Shown: positions 34,727 to 43,622, counted from the first letter of the stretch. The stretch is 64,000 bases of DNA from Algoriphagus aquimarinus (GCF_007997215.1 NZ_VORW01000001.1:310001-374000); one strand, 5' to 3'. The notes: generated by a model from the sequence alone, not told the origin. Made by a program: numbers and translations.

Positions 34727-35869
34727 ATGAAAGTTTATTTAGACAACGCCGCCACTACCGCCATGGACGATCGTGTGATCGATGCCATGATTCCATTTAT
34801 GAGAAATCATTACGGCAACCCTTCCTCTGTCCATAGTTTTGGCAGGGAGGTTAGGTCAGCCATTGAGAGATCTCGAAAAAAGGTGGCTGAGTTGATAAAT
34901 GCTACTCCAGCAGAAATTTTCTTCACTTCAGGTGGAACCGAAGCAGATAACACTGCGATAGTTTGCGGAATCGAAAGTCATGGAATCACTCATGCGATCA
35001 CTTCCCCACTAGAGCATCATGCTGTGCTACACACGCTAGAAATGTGTGCAAAAAAAGGGCATATCAAACTTAGCATTCTGGATGTGAATGAAAAAGGTGA
35101 ATTGGATATGAATCAGCTGGAAGAATTGCTGAAAGCTAATCCAAAGAGCCTAGTGTCTCTGATGCATGCAAACAATGAGATCGGAAACTTGAATGATCTA
35201 AATCACATCGGATCTCTTGCAAAAGAATACAGTGCATTTTTCCATTCTGATACTGTCCAAACCATGGGGCATTATGTTCATGATATGAAATCCTTTCCTG
35301 TGGATGCCATGGTGGCTGGTGGGCATAAATTTCACGGCCCGAAAGGTTCTGGGTTTTTATATGTGAAAAAGGATAAGAAAATCCATCCTTTGATTCTTGG
35401 TGGAGCGCAGGAGAGAAATATGCGTGGAGGAACTGAGAATGTCATTGGCATTATCGGAATTACAAAAGCATTGGAAATCGCCTATGAAGACATGGCTGAG
35501 CATCAAACTCATGTGGAATCAATCAAAAAGCATTTCATCCAAAGCCTAACTCAGGAGATTCCAGGAGTAGATTTCAATGGACTTTCTGCTGATCTGGATA
35601 AGAGTCTTTACACCGTTTTGAGTGTGAGCTTACCTCCTTCTGAAGTGAATAGTGGTATGTTGCTCTTCAATCTTGACCTGGAAGGTGTTTTAGCTTCTGG
35701 CGGATCTGCATGCAGTTCTGGAGCCACAGTGGGTTCCCACGTGCTAAGAGCGATTAATCACACACCAGAGCGAGATACCGTAAGGTTCTCATTCAGCCGA
35801 TTTAATACAATAGAAGAAGTTGACTATACAGTCGGAAAGTTGAAAGAACTTTACGCGGTAGAAGCATAA
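34727..35869 (+). CDS. Cysteine desulfurase (NifS/IscS family)
   Basis: 380 residues. PLP-binding lysine in VAGGHKFHGPKGSGFLYV, N terminus VYLDNAATTAMDD, histidine in LEHHAVLHTLE, and the catalytic cysteine loop SGGSACSSGATVGSHVL. It mobilises sulfur from cysteine for iron-sulfur clusters or tRNA thiolation. No isc or suf partners are adjacent. It starts 40 nt after glmM. Confidence 0.93.
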   Translation: MKVYLDNAATTAMDDRVIDAMIPFMRNHYGNPSSVHSFGREVRSAIERSRKKVAELINATPAEIFFTSGGTEADNTAIVCGIESHGITHAITSPLEHHAVLHTLEMCAKKGHIKLSILDVNEKGELDMNQLEELLKANPKSLVSLMHANNEIGNLNDLNHIGSLAKEYSAFFHSDTVQTMGHYVHDMKSFPVDAMVAGGHKFHGPKGSGFLYVKKDKKIHPLILGGAQERNMRGGTENVIGIIGITKALEIAYEDMAEHQTHVESIKKHFIQSLTQEIPGVDFNGLSADLDKSLYTVLSVSLPPSEVNSGMLLFNLDLEGVLASGGSACSSGATVGSHVLRAINHTPERDTVRFSFSRFNTIEEVDYTVGKLKELYAVEA

Positions 35870-35877
35870 AAAATAGG

Positions 35878-35900
35878 AAAGGAGCTCAAAAGGCTCCTTT
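35878..35900. terminator. Terminator between the cysteine desulfurase and a convergent gene
   Basis: AAAGGAGC pairs with GCTCCTTT around a 7-nt loop, followed by TTTC. Confidence 0.8.
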
Positions 35901-35935
35901 TTCATTTGATTTTAGCTTTAAGAACTTCAGAATTC

Positions 35936-36679
35936 TCACTTCCCCTTGTACCCAATCGCATACCGCGTCCAAATCTCATAGATGGGATCACCTTTGGAAC
36001 TGAGCCCGCTATGATGCCATTCTCCATCGATTACCTCATAGTTGAAGTCCAGATTAGCGCCTACTCGGCTGTCATCTCGGGAAAAGAAGGTGATGTTCTC
36101 GATGTATTTCCCGCCTTTTCCAGTGTAAGTTCCTCCACCAGTTCCCGAGAATTCTTTGGTCTCTGAGTTAAAAGCAATCCACTGAAATCTACCACCACTT
36201 AGGATTTTTACAGTTCTCCGAGCTCCGGGTGTAGATCGTGATATCTCACCATCTCTTTTTCTGCCCGTGATCACCCAGTTTCCTGTTAGCTCATCTTTTT
36301 GGTCAGATACTTTTTCCCAGATTTCCACGAGCATTTTTCCATTGATTTCTGAGGAGATTACCATCTTGTCATTTACCCAGTCTAAGGTGTACTTATTGGA
36401 AGTCCCTACTTGAAAAGGATCCAACGTAAAGAAATCTAAGGTTTCCATATATTTCCCATCATCGTAAGAAAACGGCCCACCGCCTGCACTTATAAAGTGG
36501 TTGTCAGCGACTTGTTTAGCTCCATAAGCGAAATAATCATCTTGATATACTTTGATGTATTCGATGTCTTTCACTTCTTGTCCATCTTGGTGCGTCAGTT
36601 TCCACGCTCCATCTAAGCTTTGTGCATCGACCAAACTGAAGAAGAATAGGCTTACAAAAAAAAGTACAGTTGCTTTCAT
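35936..36679 (-). CDS. Secreted protein with an internal duplication, unknown function
   Basis: 247 residues with a signal peptide (MKATVLFFVSLFFFSLVDA). Two similar halves are visible: near 60-125 (SAGGGPFSYDDGKYMETLDFF ending EIWEKV) and near 178-240 (GTGGGTYTGKGGKYIENI ending YEIWTRY). Each half looks like a small beta-barrel, lipocalin-like. Function unknown; probably periplasmic or secreted. Confidence 0.7.
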   Translation of the reverse strand: MKATVLFFVSLFFFSLVDAQSLDGAWKLTHQDGQEVKDIEYIKVYQDDYFAYGAKQVADNHFISAGGGPFSYDDGKYMETLDFFTLDPFQVGTSNKYTLDWVNDKMVISSEINGKMLVEIWEKVSDQKDELTGNWVITGRKRDGEISRSTPGARRTVKILSGGRFQWIAFNSETKEFSGTGGGTYTGKGGKYIENITFFSRDDSRVGANLDFNYEVIDGEWHHSGLSSKGDPIYEIWTRYAIGYKGK

Positions 36680-36789
36680 GGTTTTTGAGAATTTTATTCA
36701 CCTATTAATTTGAGCAAGATTCGGCAGAAAACCAATGGTTTCTTTATGTTACGGCTTGATCTTCTTTTAAATAGATAAGATTTTATACT

Positions 36790-37113
36790 ATGAAAACATT
36801 TACGCTAGGAACTTCGAAAAGCCAAGTTTTGGAAATGATTCCTGAGCGGTCCATTCATAAAATCCACCTAGATGAGAAAGTAATAGCTCTAGTAAGACTA
36901 GGCGAAATTTTCTATGCCTTCCAAGCCGACTGTCCACACCGTGGGACGTCATTGATTGAGGGAACACTTACAAACCGAGGGGAAATCATTTGTCCATTGC
37001 ATAAATACAGGTTTGAAATCAAATCGGGGAAAGTGAAAGTCGGCTCTTGTGGTGATTTGGAAATTTATCAAAATGAGCTTACTGAAGTAGGACTGAAAAT
37101 TTGGCTCCCTTAG
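36790..37113 (+). CDS. Small Rieske [2Fe-2S] protein
   Basis: 107 residues, one Rieske domain. Cluster ligands are in ADCPHRGTSL (CxH) and IICPLHKYRFEIKSG (CxxH). The form is that of soluble ferredoxin components such as NirD or dioxygenase ferredoxins. No oxygenase or reductase gene is adjacent, so its electron partner is unknown. Confidence 0.9.
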   Translation: MKTFTLGTSKSQVLEMIPERSIHKIHLDEKVIALVRLGEIFYAFQADCPHRGTSLIEGTLTNRGEIICPLHKYRFEIKSGKVKVGSCGDLEIYQNELTEVGLKIWLP

Positions 37114-37224
37114 GCATAAGATAAAATATGCCACACATCACTTTTTTGACTTGAAAAATGAGTTTGTGAATCAGAATTTGAATTTTCTATCTACTTTATA
37201 CATTCAATCACCCAAGTTCACATT

Positions 37225-38499
37225 ATGTTAAAGAGAGGGATCCGCAAATGGGATCTGGTTTTTCTGATTATTAATTCTGTGATTGGAGCAGGGATTTTTG
37301 GTCTTCCTGCTAAAGCTTTCGCCCTATCCGGCCCATATTCTTTGTTGGCTTTTGGAGTTTGTGCAGTGGTAATGCTGGTGCTTATCTTGGTTTTCATGGA
37401 AGTGAGTTCACGCTTTGATAAAACTGGCGGACCATACCTGTACATCAAGGAAGCTTTTGGTTCCATGCCAGCCTTTGCTGTTGGATGGATTTTGATGCTC
37501 ACACGACTTTTTAGCTATGCTACGCTGATCAATCTTCTGGTGATTTACATGGCATTTTTCTCTCCTATCTTCCAGGAAGAATGGATGCGAATTCTGATGA
37601 TTGTGGGGATCACTGGAGTTTTGACTGGCATCAACTTGCTAGGTATCAAAGACTCAACTAGGACGACCAACATTCTGACTATATCGAAATTGGTGCCTTT
37701 GACACTATTTATAGTAATAGGTCTCTTCTTTCTAAATCAGGAAGCATTTGACTTCAGTGCTCCACCTCCCATGCCTGAGTTTGCAAATACGGCTTTGCTC
37801 TTGATTTTTGCTTTTGGAGGTTTTGAAGCTGGTCTTGTTATCTCTGGTGAAGTGGAAAATCCTCGCAAAAACCTGCCTTTTGCCCTGATGACCGGAGCAT
37901 TGATTATTACGGTTTTCTATGTACTGATTCAAGTGGTAGCCATCGGGACACTTCCTGATTTGGCTACATCTGATAAGCCCCTTGCTGACGCTGCCACTCG
38001 CGTAATGGGATATGGTGGTGGATTATTTATCACAATAGGCGCAATAGTATCCATTCTAGGGACGCTGAATGTGCAGATCCTGAGTGGTTCGAGATTGCCT
38101 TTTGCACTCAGTGAATCTCAACAATTCCCGAAGATATTTTCCTTCATTCATCCCCGTTTCCGCACGCCCACGGTGGCGGTTTTATTCTTTGCATTCCTAA
38201 TCATCATCGTCGCAACTGTCTGGGATTTCATGGGTTCGTTGGCAATCTCAGTCATCGCCCGATTACTGATTTACCTGTTGGTTTGTGGATCGCTGATTCG
38301 CTTACGCAAAAGCCAACCAGATGCTGATTATTATAAAGTAAAGTTCGGAATCCCACTTGCCATCGCTGGAATCGGCGCAACTATCTGGCTACTCAGCAGC
38401 ACACAACTAGAAGAAATCACCGACATGGCACTGTGGACTGCCCTGGGTTTTGTGATCTATGGAGTGCATAAGATTTTCTCTAGAAAATTAGAACAGTAG
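37225..38499 (+). CDS. APC-family amino-acid permease
   Basis: 424 residues with about 12 membrane segments. The start KWDLVFLIINSVIGAGIFGLP and helix-6-like FAFGGFEAGLVISGEVENPRKNLP are typical of the amino acid-polyamine-organocation superfamily. Substrate not evident. It is monocistronic and precedes the gltX promoter region. Confidence 0.88.
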   Translation: MLKRGIRKWDLVFLIINSVIGAGIFGLPAKAFALSGPYSLLAFGVCAVVMLVLILVFMEVSSRFDKTGGPYLYIKEAFGSMPAFAVGWILMLTRLFSYATLINLLVIYMAFFSPIFQEEWMRILMIVGITGVLTGINLLGIKDSTRTTNILTISKLVPLTLFIVIGLFFLNQEAFDFSAPPPMPEFANTALLLIFAFGGFEAGLVISGEVENPRKNLPFALMTGALIITVFYVLIQVVAIGTLPDLATSDKPLADAATRVMGYGGGLFITIGAIVSILGTLNVQILSGSRLPFALSESQQFPKIFSFIHPRFRTPTVAVLFFAFLIIIVATVWDFMGSLAISVIARLLIYLLVCGSLIRLRKSQPDADYYKVKFGIPLAIAGIGATIWLLSSTQLEEITDMALWTALGFVIYGVHKIFSRKLEQ

Positions 38500-38621
38500 T
38501 AAATCACCAACATTCTAGAATATTCCTACGCTTTTCTATCTCCGCTATCTTTGCATTTTTCAAAGAAGTATTCTACTTCCTTACTTTCTATCAGAAATCC
38601 CACCATACGGGAACAATTCCC

Positions 38622-38629
38622 TATCTTTG
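38622..38629 (+). promoter_or_regulatory. -7 box for gltX (with a second upstream copy)
   Basis: TATCTTTG followed by CACCCC matches the classical Bacteroidota -7 element TAnnTTTG, 68 nt before the gltX start. A second identical box, TATCTTTG, is at 38546-38553, so two tandem start sites are possible. Confidence 0.65.
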
Positions 38630-38697
38630 CACCCCTGATAAAAAAATCAAAACATGCCCATAAAATCGATGATTCAAAGGCATAGACATAGAAATCC

Positions 38698-40236
38698 ATG
38701 AGTAAAGAAGTTCGCGTAAGATTCGCTCCATCACCTACGGGGCCATTGCATATCGGCGGAGTGAGAACCGCACTATATAATTACCTTTTTGCCCGAAAAA
38801 TGGGAGGTAAGTTCCTCCTCAGAATAGAGGATACTGACCAAACTCGATTTGTGCCAGGCGCTGAAGATTACATTCAGGAGTCTCTGGCATGGCTGGGAAT
38901 ATCTCCTGACGAAAGCCCATGGAACCCTGGTGACTGTGGACCCTATCGCCAGTCTGAGCGAAAGCCTAGTTACATGCAGTATGCTCTTGACTTGGTAGAA
39001 GCTGGACATGCCTACTATGCTTTTGATACCTCAGAAGAATTAGAAGCCATGCGTGAGCGATTGGAGGCTGCACGAGTAGTTCAGCCGCAATACAATAATA
39101 TCACCAGAACGCAGATGAAAAATTCACTGACGCTTTCGGAGGATGAAGTAAAGGCAAAATTAGCTGCTGGAGATCCTTATGTGATTCGAGTGAAAATCCC
39201 TCGCAATGAGGAAGTTCGCCTGAACGATATGATCCGCGGCTGGGTGATGGTTCACACCTCCACGCTGGATGATAAAGTGCTGATGAAATCTGACGGGATG
39301 CCTACTTACCACTTGGCGAATATCGTGGATGATCACCTAATGAAAATCACACACGTGATCCGTGGAGAGGAATGGCTTCCATCTGCTCCATTGCACGTAT
39401 TGCTATACAAGTATTTTGGCTGGGAAGATACCATGCCTGAGTTTGCTCACTTACCGTTGCTTCTGAAGCCTGACGGAAATGGAAAGCTTTCCAAGCGGGA
39501 TGGAGATAAGTTAGGATTCCCTGTTTTCCCTATCAACTGGGAAAATAAAGAGAATGGTGAAACTGCCGCTGGCTTCCGTGAGCAAGGATATTTGCCTGAT
39601 GCGTTCTTAAACTTCTTGTCATTCCTTGGCTGGAACCCGGGTGATGCACGTGAAATTTTCTCTTTGGATGAATTGATCAAAGCTTTCTCCGTAGAAAGAA
39701 TTGGCAAGTCAGGTACTAAGTTTGACATTGCGAAAGCTAAATGGTACAACGAGCAATACCTACGAGCCAAATCCAATTCAGAATTAGCAGAGTATGTAAT
39801 CTCTGGTGCTTCTGCAGATGGAATCACTATCCTTCCAGAAACTGCCGAAGCCATTGTATCTCTTACTAAGGAGCGTGTGACTTTCCCTGCCGATCTATGG
39901 CAAGAATGTAAATTCTTGGTGACACCCCCTACTGAATTCGATGAAGCTATCGCAAGTAAAAGATGGAATGCCGATGCTGTTACAGTTCTAACGGGCTACG
40001 CAGAATTATTAGAAGGATATACTGGAGCATACGATGCTGAAAAGGCGAAGGCAATGCTGGGTGAAACCGCTGAAGCGAAAGAAATAAAATTAGGAAAAGT
40101 GATGCAGGCTGTGCGACTTGCCATAACTGGAGTTGGTGTTGGTCCTGATTTGATGGAGATTTTTGCTATTTTAGGGACTGAAGAAGTGGCCAAGCGTATC
40201 AGGTTTGCGTTAGCTTCTCTAGAGGTAATCGGCTAA
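38698..40236 (+). CDS. gltX: Glutamyl-tRNA synthetase
   Basis: 512 residues. Class I synthetase: the HIGH-type motif in PSPTGPLHIGGVRTALYNYL (8-27), and the KMSKS-type KLSKRDG near 265. It charges tRNA-Glu; discriminating versus non-discriminating cannot be told from the sequence alone. It starts 198 nt after the permease, with its own promoter, and is followed by a small gene. Confidence 0.96.
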   Translation: MSKEVRVRFAPSPTGPLHIGGVRTALYNYLFARKMGGKFLLRIEDTDQTRFVPGAEDYIQESLAWLGISPDESPWNPGDCGPYRQSERKPSYMQYALDLVEAGHAYYAFDTSEELEAMRERLEAARVVQPQYNNITRTQMKNSLTLSEDEVKAKLAAGDPYVIRVKIPRNEEVRLNDMIRGWVMVHTSTLDDKVLMKSDGMPTYHLANIVDDHLMKITHVIRGEEWLPSAPLHVLLYKYFGWEDTMPEFAHLPLLLKPDGNGKLSKRDGDKLGFPVFPINWENKENGETAAGFREQGYLPDAFLNFLSFLGWNPGDAREIFSLDELIKAFSVERIGKSGTKFDIAKAKWYNEQYLRAKSNSELAEYVISGASADGITILPETAEAIVSLTKERVTFPADLWQECKFLVTPPTEFDEAIASKRWNADAVTVLTGYAELLEGYTGAYDAEKAKAMLGETAEAKEIKLGKVMQAVRLAITGVGVGPDLMEIFAILGTEEVAKRIRFALASLEVIG

Positions 40237-40247
40237 AAACGTAAGCT

Positions 40248-40451
40248 ATGACTAAGAAGAAAAAGAAAAATGAAGATCCGAAGGTTCATGAAGAATTGAA
40301 CGGCTTCAAAATGGATATCAATTCCTTTGGTGAGATTTCTTCTTCCTTTTCTATTGATAAAATCAACGAATTTCTCAATAAGAATGTAGAGGATAAGAAG
40401 TTAAAAGATCGGGATGATTTGAAATCGGATGAAAAAGAGAAAAAATCCTAA
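40248..40451 (+). CDS. Small lysine-rich protein, unknown function
   Basis: 67 residues, very charged (MTKKKKKNEDPKVHEELNGF at the start, EKEKKS at the end), with a middle part DINSFGEISSSFSIDKINEFL that could form a helix. It is 11 nt downstream of gltX, with a terminator after it, so it belongs to the gltX transcript. It looks like a real small gene, but no function can be given. Confidence 0.65.
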   Translation: MTKKKKKNEDPKVHEELNGFKMDINSFGEISSSFSIDKINEFLNKNVEDKKLKDRDDLKSDEKEKKS

Positions 40452-40477
40452 TATCATCAGTTCTGTATAATTACTAG

Positions 40478-40501
40478 AAGAGCTCCCAAAGTGGAGCTCT
40501 T
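40478..40501 (+). terminator. Terminator of the gltX transcript
   Basis: AAGAGCTCC pairs with GGAGCTCTT around a 6-nt loop and is followed by TTTTCTTT. Confidence 0.88.
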
Positions 40502-40644
40502 TTTCTTTGATTTCCATATAGTAGCGTGACAAACTACGCTGACCAATGTATAATAGCTCATAAAAACATTACCTATTGATTGTGGAAACTAACATTCAAT
40601 TCAAAATAAACTCAGAGCAAATCTATAATTCTTTACTTTTGAGC

Positions 40645-41322
40645 ATGAATAGAATTTTCCTTACGGGTATTTTCATGTTAGCCTCCTTTGTAGCCTTGGC
40701 TCAGACAAGCGTCGGAATCCGTGGGGGCTATGCAACTTCTACCTATTCTTATCGAGCCACACCCTCCAACAGAGTAGCTTCTGTTGATGGAATCGGTGCG
40801 CCAACATTTGCCTTAGTATTTGAACATTTTAATTCAAAAAATGCCGGAATCGAGATAAATCTTCAATTTCTAAGAATAGGATTCAGTCAAATTGAAGATG
40901 TGGATATAGACCCTATCCTAACAAATGAAACTCAATTTGATTACTTAAAAGTCCCTATTCTTTCTAGTTTTTTCTTAGGAAGATCAGGAAGATTTCAAAT
41001 TAAGGCAGGTCCACATCTGGGCTACATGCTCCAAGCGAAAGACATCAAACGAGAGTTTTCCGACACTACACCTTTAGAAATCCCTACCTATGGAGGTTCT
41101 GATGACAAACCCAGAAAAATCATGTATGGCCTCACGGCAGGAGCAGGAATTTCCAAACTTTTTGGCAAAAGCACATTGACTGGAGAAGTTCGATTCGCTT
41201 ACGATTTCACCAATCCTGAAGGCCAAGAGCGTATTTTCGATATGAGTTCGACCAACTTGGAGTTTACTTTAGCCTATCTTTTTAGAATTAAAGATTCGAA
41301 AATTGAAAAATTGAAAGATTAA
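40645..41322 (+). CDS. Outer-membrane beta-barrel protein (porin-like, OmpA/OprF-type small barrel)
   Basis: 225 residues from ATG at 40645, where the signal peptide MNRIFLTGIFMLASFVALAQ begins; the 23 codons upstream in frame are not signal-like. Alternating beta-strands (VGIRGGYATSTYSY, GPHLGYMLQAK, LEFTLAYLFRIK) fit the outer-membrane beta-barrel family PF13568. The last ten or so residues (KDSKIEKLKD) come from an AT-rich inverted repeat that runs through the stop codon, so the barrel's natural end is probably LAYLFRI. Confidence 0.8.
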   Translation: MNRIFLTGIFMLASFVALAQTSVGIRGGYATSTYSYRATPSNRVASVDGIGAPTFALVFEHFNSKNAGIEINLQFLRIGFSQIEDVDIDPILTNETQFDYLKVPILSSFFLGRSGRFQIKAGPHLGYMLQAKDIKREFSDTTPLEIPTYGGSDDKPRKIMYGLTAGAGISKLFGKSTLTGEVRFAYDFTNPEGQERIFDMSSTNLEFTLAYLFRIKDSKIEKLKD

Positions 41323-41368
41323 AAGATCCCAACTCGTAATTTTTCAATCTTATAATTTTCGAATTTTT
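41290..41368. repeat. AT-rich inverted repeat overlapping a gene end
   Basis: Two 31-nt arms (41290-41320 and 41338-41368) match at 26 positions when one is reverse complemented. They share the core ATTCGAAAATT and ATTGAAA words, separated by 17 nt. The left arm encodes the last residues of the barrel protein. A similar ATTTGAAAATTGAAAAATTG string occurs after recG (about 16430-16453). Confidence 0.6.
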
Positions 41369-41417
41369 CAATTCACTCTGTCATATATTGGAGTCATTGC
41401 CCGACTAACCTATGTAA

Positions 41418-41912
41418 ATGAATCGCAGCCAGCTTGATCATATCTTAAAAGCCCACCATAGGGATGCATACCTTTGGGCTAGGCAATGTTGCTCTTTTGA
41501 GGATGAAATGGCCAAGGATGTGCTTCAACTGTCATACTTGAAGATATTAGAAGGACAGGCGAAGCTAAAGGATGCATCAAAGGCAAAGACCTGGCTCTTT
41601 TCTATCATCAGATATACTGCGATTGATGAGCTAAGAAAGGCTGGAAAAGTGGTTTCACTCATGGATTCGTACGATCCAATTGAAATCATAGAGGAAGTGG
41701 ATGGCACTAACTACGAGGAAATAATCAAGCTACTTCCCGAAATGCAACGCGAAGTGATTTTGATGGTTTTTTATCATCAGATGACCATCGCTCAAAGTGC
41801 CGAGATCCTCCAAATCGGCCTAGGAACTGCGAGAACACATTACGATCGCGGGAAAAAGAAACTCAAAGAATTAATAACGAAAGTTCAAATCCAGGAAGAA
41901 TATGGGAAATAA
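41418..41912 (+). CDS. ECF-type RNA polymerase sigma factor
   Basis: 164 residues. Region 2 (AHHRDAYLWARQCC to AKTWLFSIIRYTAIDELRK) and region 4 (LLPEMQREVILMVFYHQMTI to GTARTHYDRGKKKLKEL) of the sigma-70 family are clear. The gene after it overlaps by 11 nt and encodes a single-pass membrane protein, the usual position of an anti-sigma factor. It likely directs an envelope-related regulon including the third gene of the operon. Confidence 0.88.
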   Translation: MNRSQLDHILKAHHRDAYLWARQCCSFEDEMAKDVLQLSYLKILEGQAKLKDASKAKTWLFSIIRYTAIDELRKAGKVVSLMDSYDPIEIIEEVDGTNYEEIIKLLPEMQREVILMVFYHQMTIAQSAEILQIGLGTARTHYDRGKKKLKELITKVQIQEEYGK

Positions 41913-42213
41913 CGAACAATTAGAACGGTTTTTTGACCAGATGAAAAAGCAGGATGAACAGTTAGAAATCCCAGCTTTTCCAGAAGTCAAAACAAGGAAA
42001 TTCAGTTTTTGGATTCCTGCAGGGATAGCTGCATCTATGGCATTTGCCTTCCTATTTATCCAAAAACCTGAGCCTATCGAACCTGTATCTCCTGAAGTGG
42101 TGATCATTACGCTACAGGAAGACGAGAATCAAAATCAACATTTCACAATAGAAGAAAGCACATTTCTAGAAACCTGGGAATCACCTACTGCTTCTTTATT
42201 GACTGAATATTAA
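41902..42213 (+). CDS. Single-pass membrane protein, probable anti-sigma partner
   Basis: 103 residues. A cytoplasmic N terminus (about 1-34, MGNNEQLERFFDQMKKQDEQ), one membrane helix (about 36-52) and a short acidic periplasmic tail. Size, topology and 11-nt overlap with the sigma gene suggest a small anti-sigma factor, but there is no recognisable zinc or anti-sigma domain. Confidence 0.6.
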   Translation: MGNNEQLERFFDQMKKQDEQLEIPAFPEVKTRKFSFWIPAGIAASMAFAFLFIQKPEPIEPVSPEVVIITLQEDENQNQHFTIEESTFLETWESPTASLLTEY

Positions 42214-42224
42214 ACTAATTAAAA

Positions 42225-42980
42225 ATGAAAAAAATACTCATTTTATTTCTTACGCTGTTTGTAGGCTTTGCAAATGCACAAGACCTCTTTCAGAAAAATC
42301 TATACTCTGCCGACAGAGTGATGGAGCTGCGCAAGGAGCTAGAACTTACAGATGCTCAAGCAACCAAAATCAAAAAAATACATAGCGAAAATGCAGGCAA
42401 ATTCAGCACCATGAAATGGGATCTAGATGATGCTACCGAGAAGCTCAAATTCCTTTTGGATGAATCCAAAATCAATGAGACTATTGTTCAAAAACAAATG
42501 GATCAGGTGCTAGCCTTAGAAAATTCCCTGAAGAAGCAGCAACTCAGCACCATGGTGTCCATCAAAAATGAACTGAGTCCAGAGCAGCAGGAGATTTTGC
42601 AATCGCATAGGTTTCACACAGTTTCGGATGTTAAGGTAGTCGGATATGGAGCAAACTCGGTTAGCTCGGCAAAAGTCCTACAAGGATATGCAAGAAATTA
42701 CAAAATCGGTACTTCAAATAATATTGGATTACAAAATGTAGCCATTGCTACAAGCCCAAAAGTATCCGTACAAGTGGCTGGCACGAGTGCATCAGCACAG
42801 CCTCTGTATTACTTGGACACCAAAGATGGCATGAAACAATTGAAGGATTTTTCGTCCATTGACCCTGATAATATCGAAAGTATCAATGTCCTAAAAGACA
42901 AAGCCGCTGTAAATGCATTCGGTGAAAACGCCAAAAATGGAGTGATCGTTATCAAGCTAAAGGATGGCACTAAAAAGTAA
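42225..42980 (+). CDS. Periplasmic Spy/CpxP-like protein with a TonB-plug-like C terminus
   Basis: 251 residues with a signal peptide (MKKILILFLTLFVGFANA). The N-terminal half is helical with LTDAQ (41-45) and LSPEQ (117-121), the paired LTxxQ-type motifs of Spy/CpxP chaperones. Residues about 210-248 (PDNIESINVLKDKAAVNAFG, then ENAKNGVIVIKLKDG) match the carboxy end of SusC-type TonB-receptor plugs. This combination is unusual. It is the third gene of the sigma operon, 11 nt after the anti-sigma-like gene, so probably a target as well as a member. Confidence 0.7.
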   Translation: MKKILILFLTLFVGFANAQDLFQKNLYSADRVMELRKELELTDAQATKIKKIHSENAGKFSTMKWDLDDATEKLKFLLDESKINETIVQKQMDQVLALENSLKKQQLSTMVSIKNELSPEQQEILQSHRFHTVSDVKVVGYGANSVSSAKVLQGYARNYKIGTSNNIGLQNVAIATSPKVSVQVAGTSASAQPLYYLDTKDGMKQLKDFSSIDPDNIESINVLKDKAAVNAFGENAKNGVIVIKLKDGTKK

Positions 42981-43000
42981 TTTTGATTATTGGTTTATAT

Positions 43001-43033
43001 AAAAAAGGAGTCCGGTTTTCGGACTCCTTTTTT
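43001..43033. terminator. Perfect 14-bp terminator after the sigma operon
   Basis: AAAAAAGGAGTCCG pairs with CGGACTCCTTTTTT across a 5-nt loop. It reaches the stop codon of the convergent toxin-like gene, so it serves both strands. Confidence 0.93.
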
Positions 43034-43376
43034 ATGTTGATCTGATTTTGGCGGGATTCATCTTGGTTGGAAAAAAATCTGTGACGAATACACGATTAGA
43101 GACTTCATCAATAAAGAACATAATCTTAAGTTCAAATTGGCTACTAGCTCGGTAGAGAAGAAATCGAACAGCTTTGGTATCATCTATCAACATCTGCTCC
43201 CTCGAACAGCGATGTGGTTGATGGTGCAGTGAGTCTACTTTTTCAAAAATTTCAGTGTCAATTTCGAAAACTCGCCGAGGACTAAAGTTTGAATTCAGGT
43301 AAGGGTAGATTTCATCTTGGAATCTCAAGATTGAAGACCTAGTAAGGACTATTTCATATCTCTCTCCTTGAAACAT
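43032..43376 (-). CDS. RelE-like toxin candidate
   Basis: 114 residues. The fold pattern is RelE/ParE-like: an N-terminal strand-helix region (YEIVLTRSSILRFQDEIYPY), then VRFLLYRASSQFELKIMFFI, and the C-terminal VFVTDFFPTKMNPAKI. It overlaps its upstream partner by 28 nt on the minus strand, the usual toxin-antitoxin arrangement. Activity not proven. Confidence 0.6.
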   Translation of the reverse strand: MFQGERYEIVLTRSSILRFQDEIYPYLNSNFSPRRVFEIDTEIFEKVDSLHHQPHRCSREQMLIDDTKAVRFLLYRASSQFELKIMFFIDEVSNRVFVTDFFPTKMNPAKIRST

Positions 43377-43564
43377 TTTTCATTCATTTGTCTAAATTCC
43401 TCTAACGAATGAACCCTGCCCTCTTTAATATCCTCTAAAGATTCCTTCAATCTAACCTTCATTTCATCTTGGATGATTATATCCTCTATTCTTTCTAGGG
43501 TGGCGGTTTTTTCAATCTTCATCACACGTTGGATAAGATTCAGCTTGAGTTTTTCTGCGTTCAC
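43349..43564 (-). CDS. Antitoxin-like partner of the RelE-like gene
   Basis: 71 residues, helical and charged (LIQRVMKIEKTATLERIEDI, then SLEDIKEGRVHSLEEFRQMN). The segment EDIKEGRVHSLEEFR is typical of small Bacteroidota antitoxins preceding RelE-like genes. Its 3' end overlaps the toxin-like gene by 28 nt. Confidence 0.6.
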   Translation of the reverse strand: MNAEKLKLNLIQRVMKIEKTATLERIEDIIIQDEMKVRLKESLEDIKEGRVHSLEEFRQMNEKCFKERDMK

Positions 43565-43622
43565 AAGTGTACCATTTAAAATTAAGAACTATCGAAATTA
43601 CATTTTTTCCTGCAAATTATTT

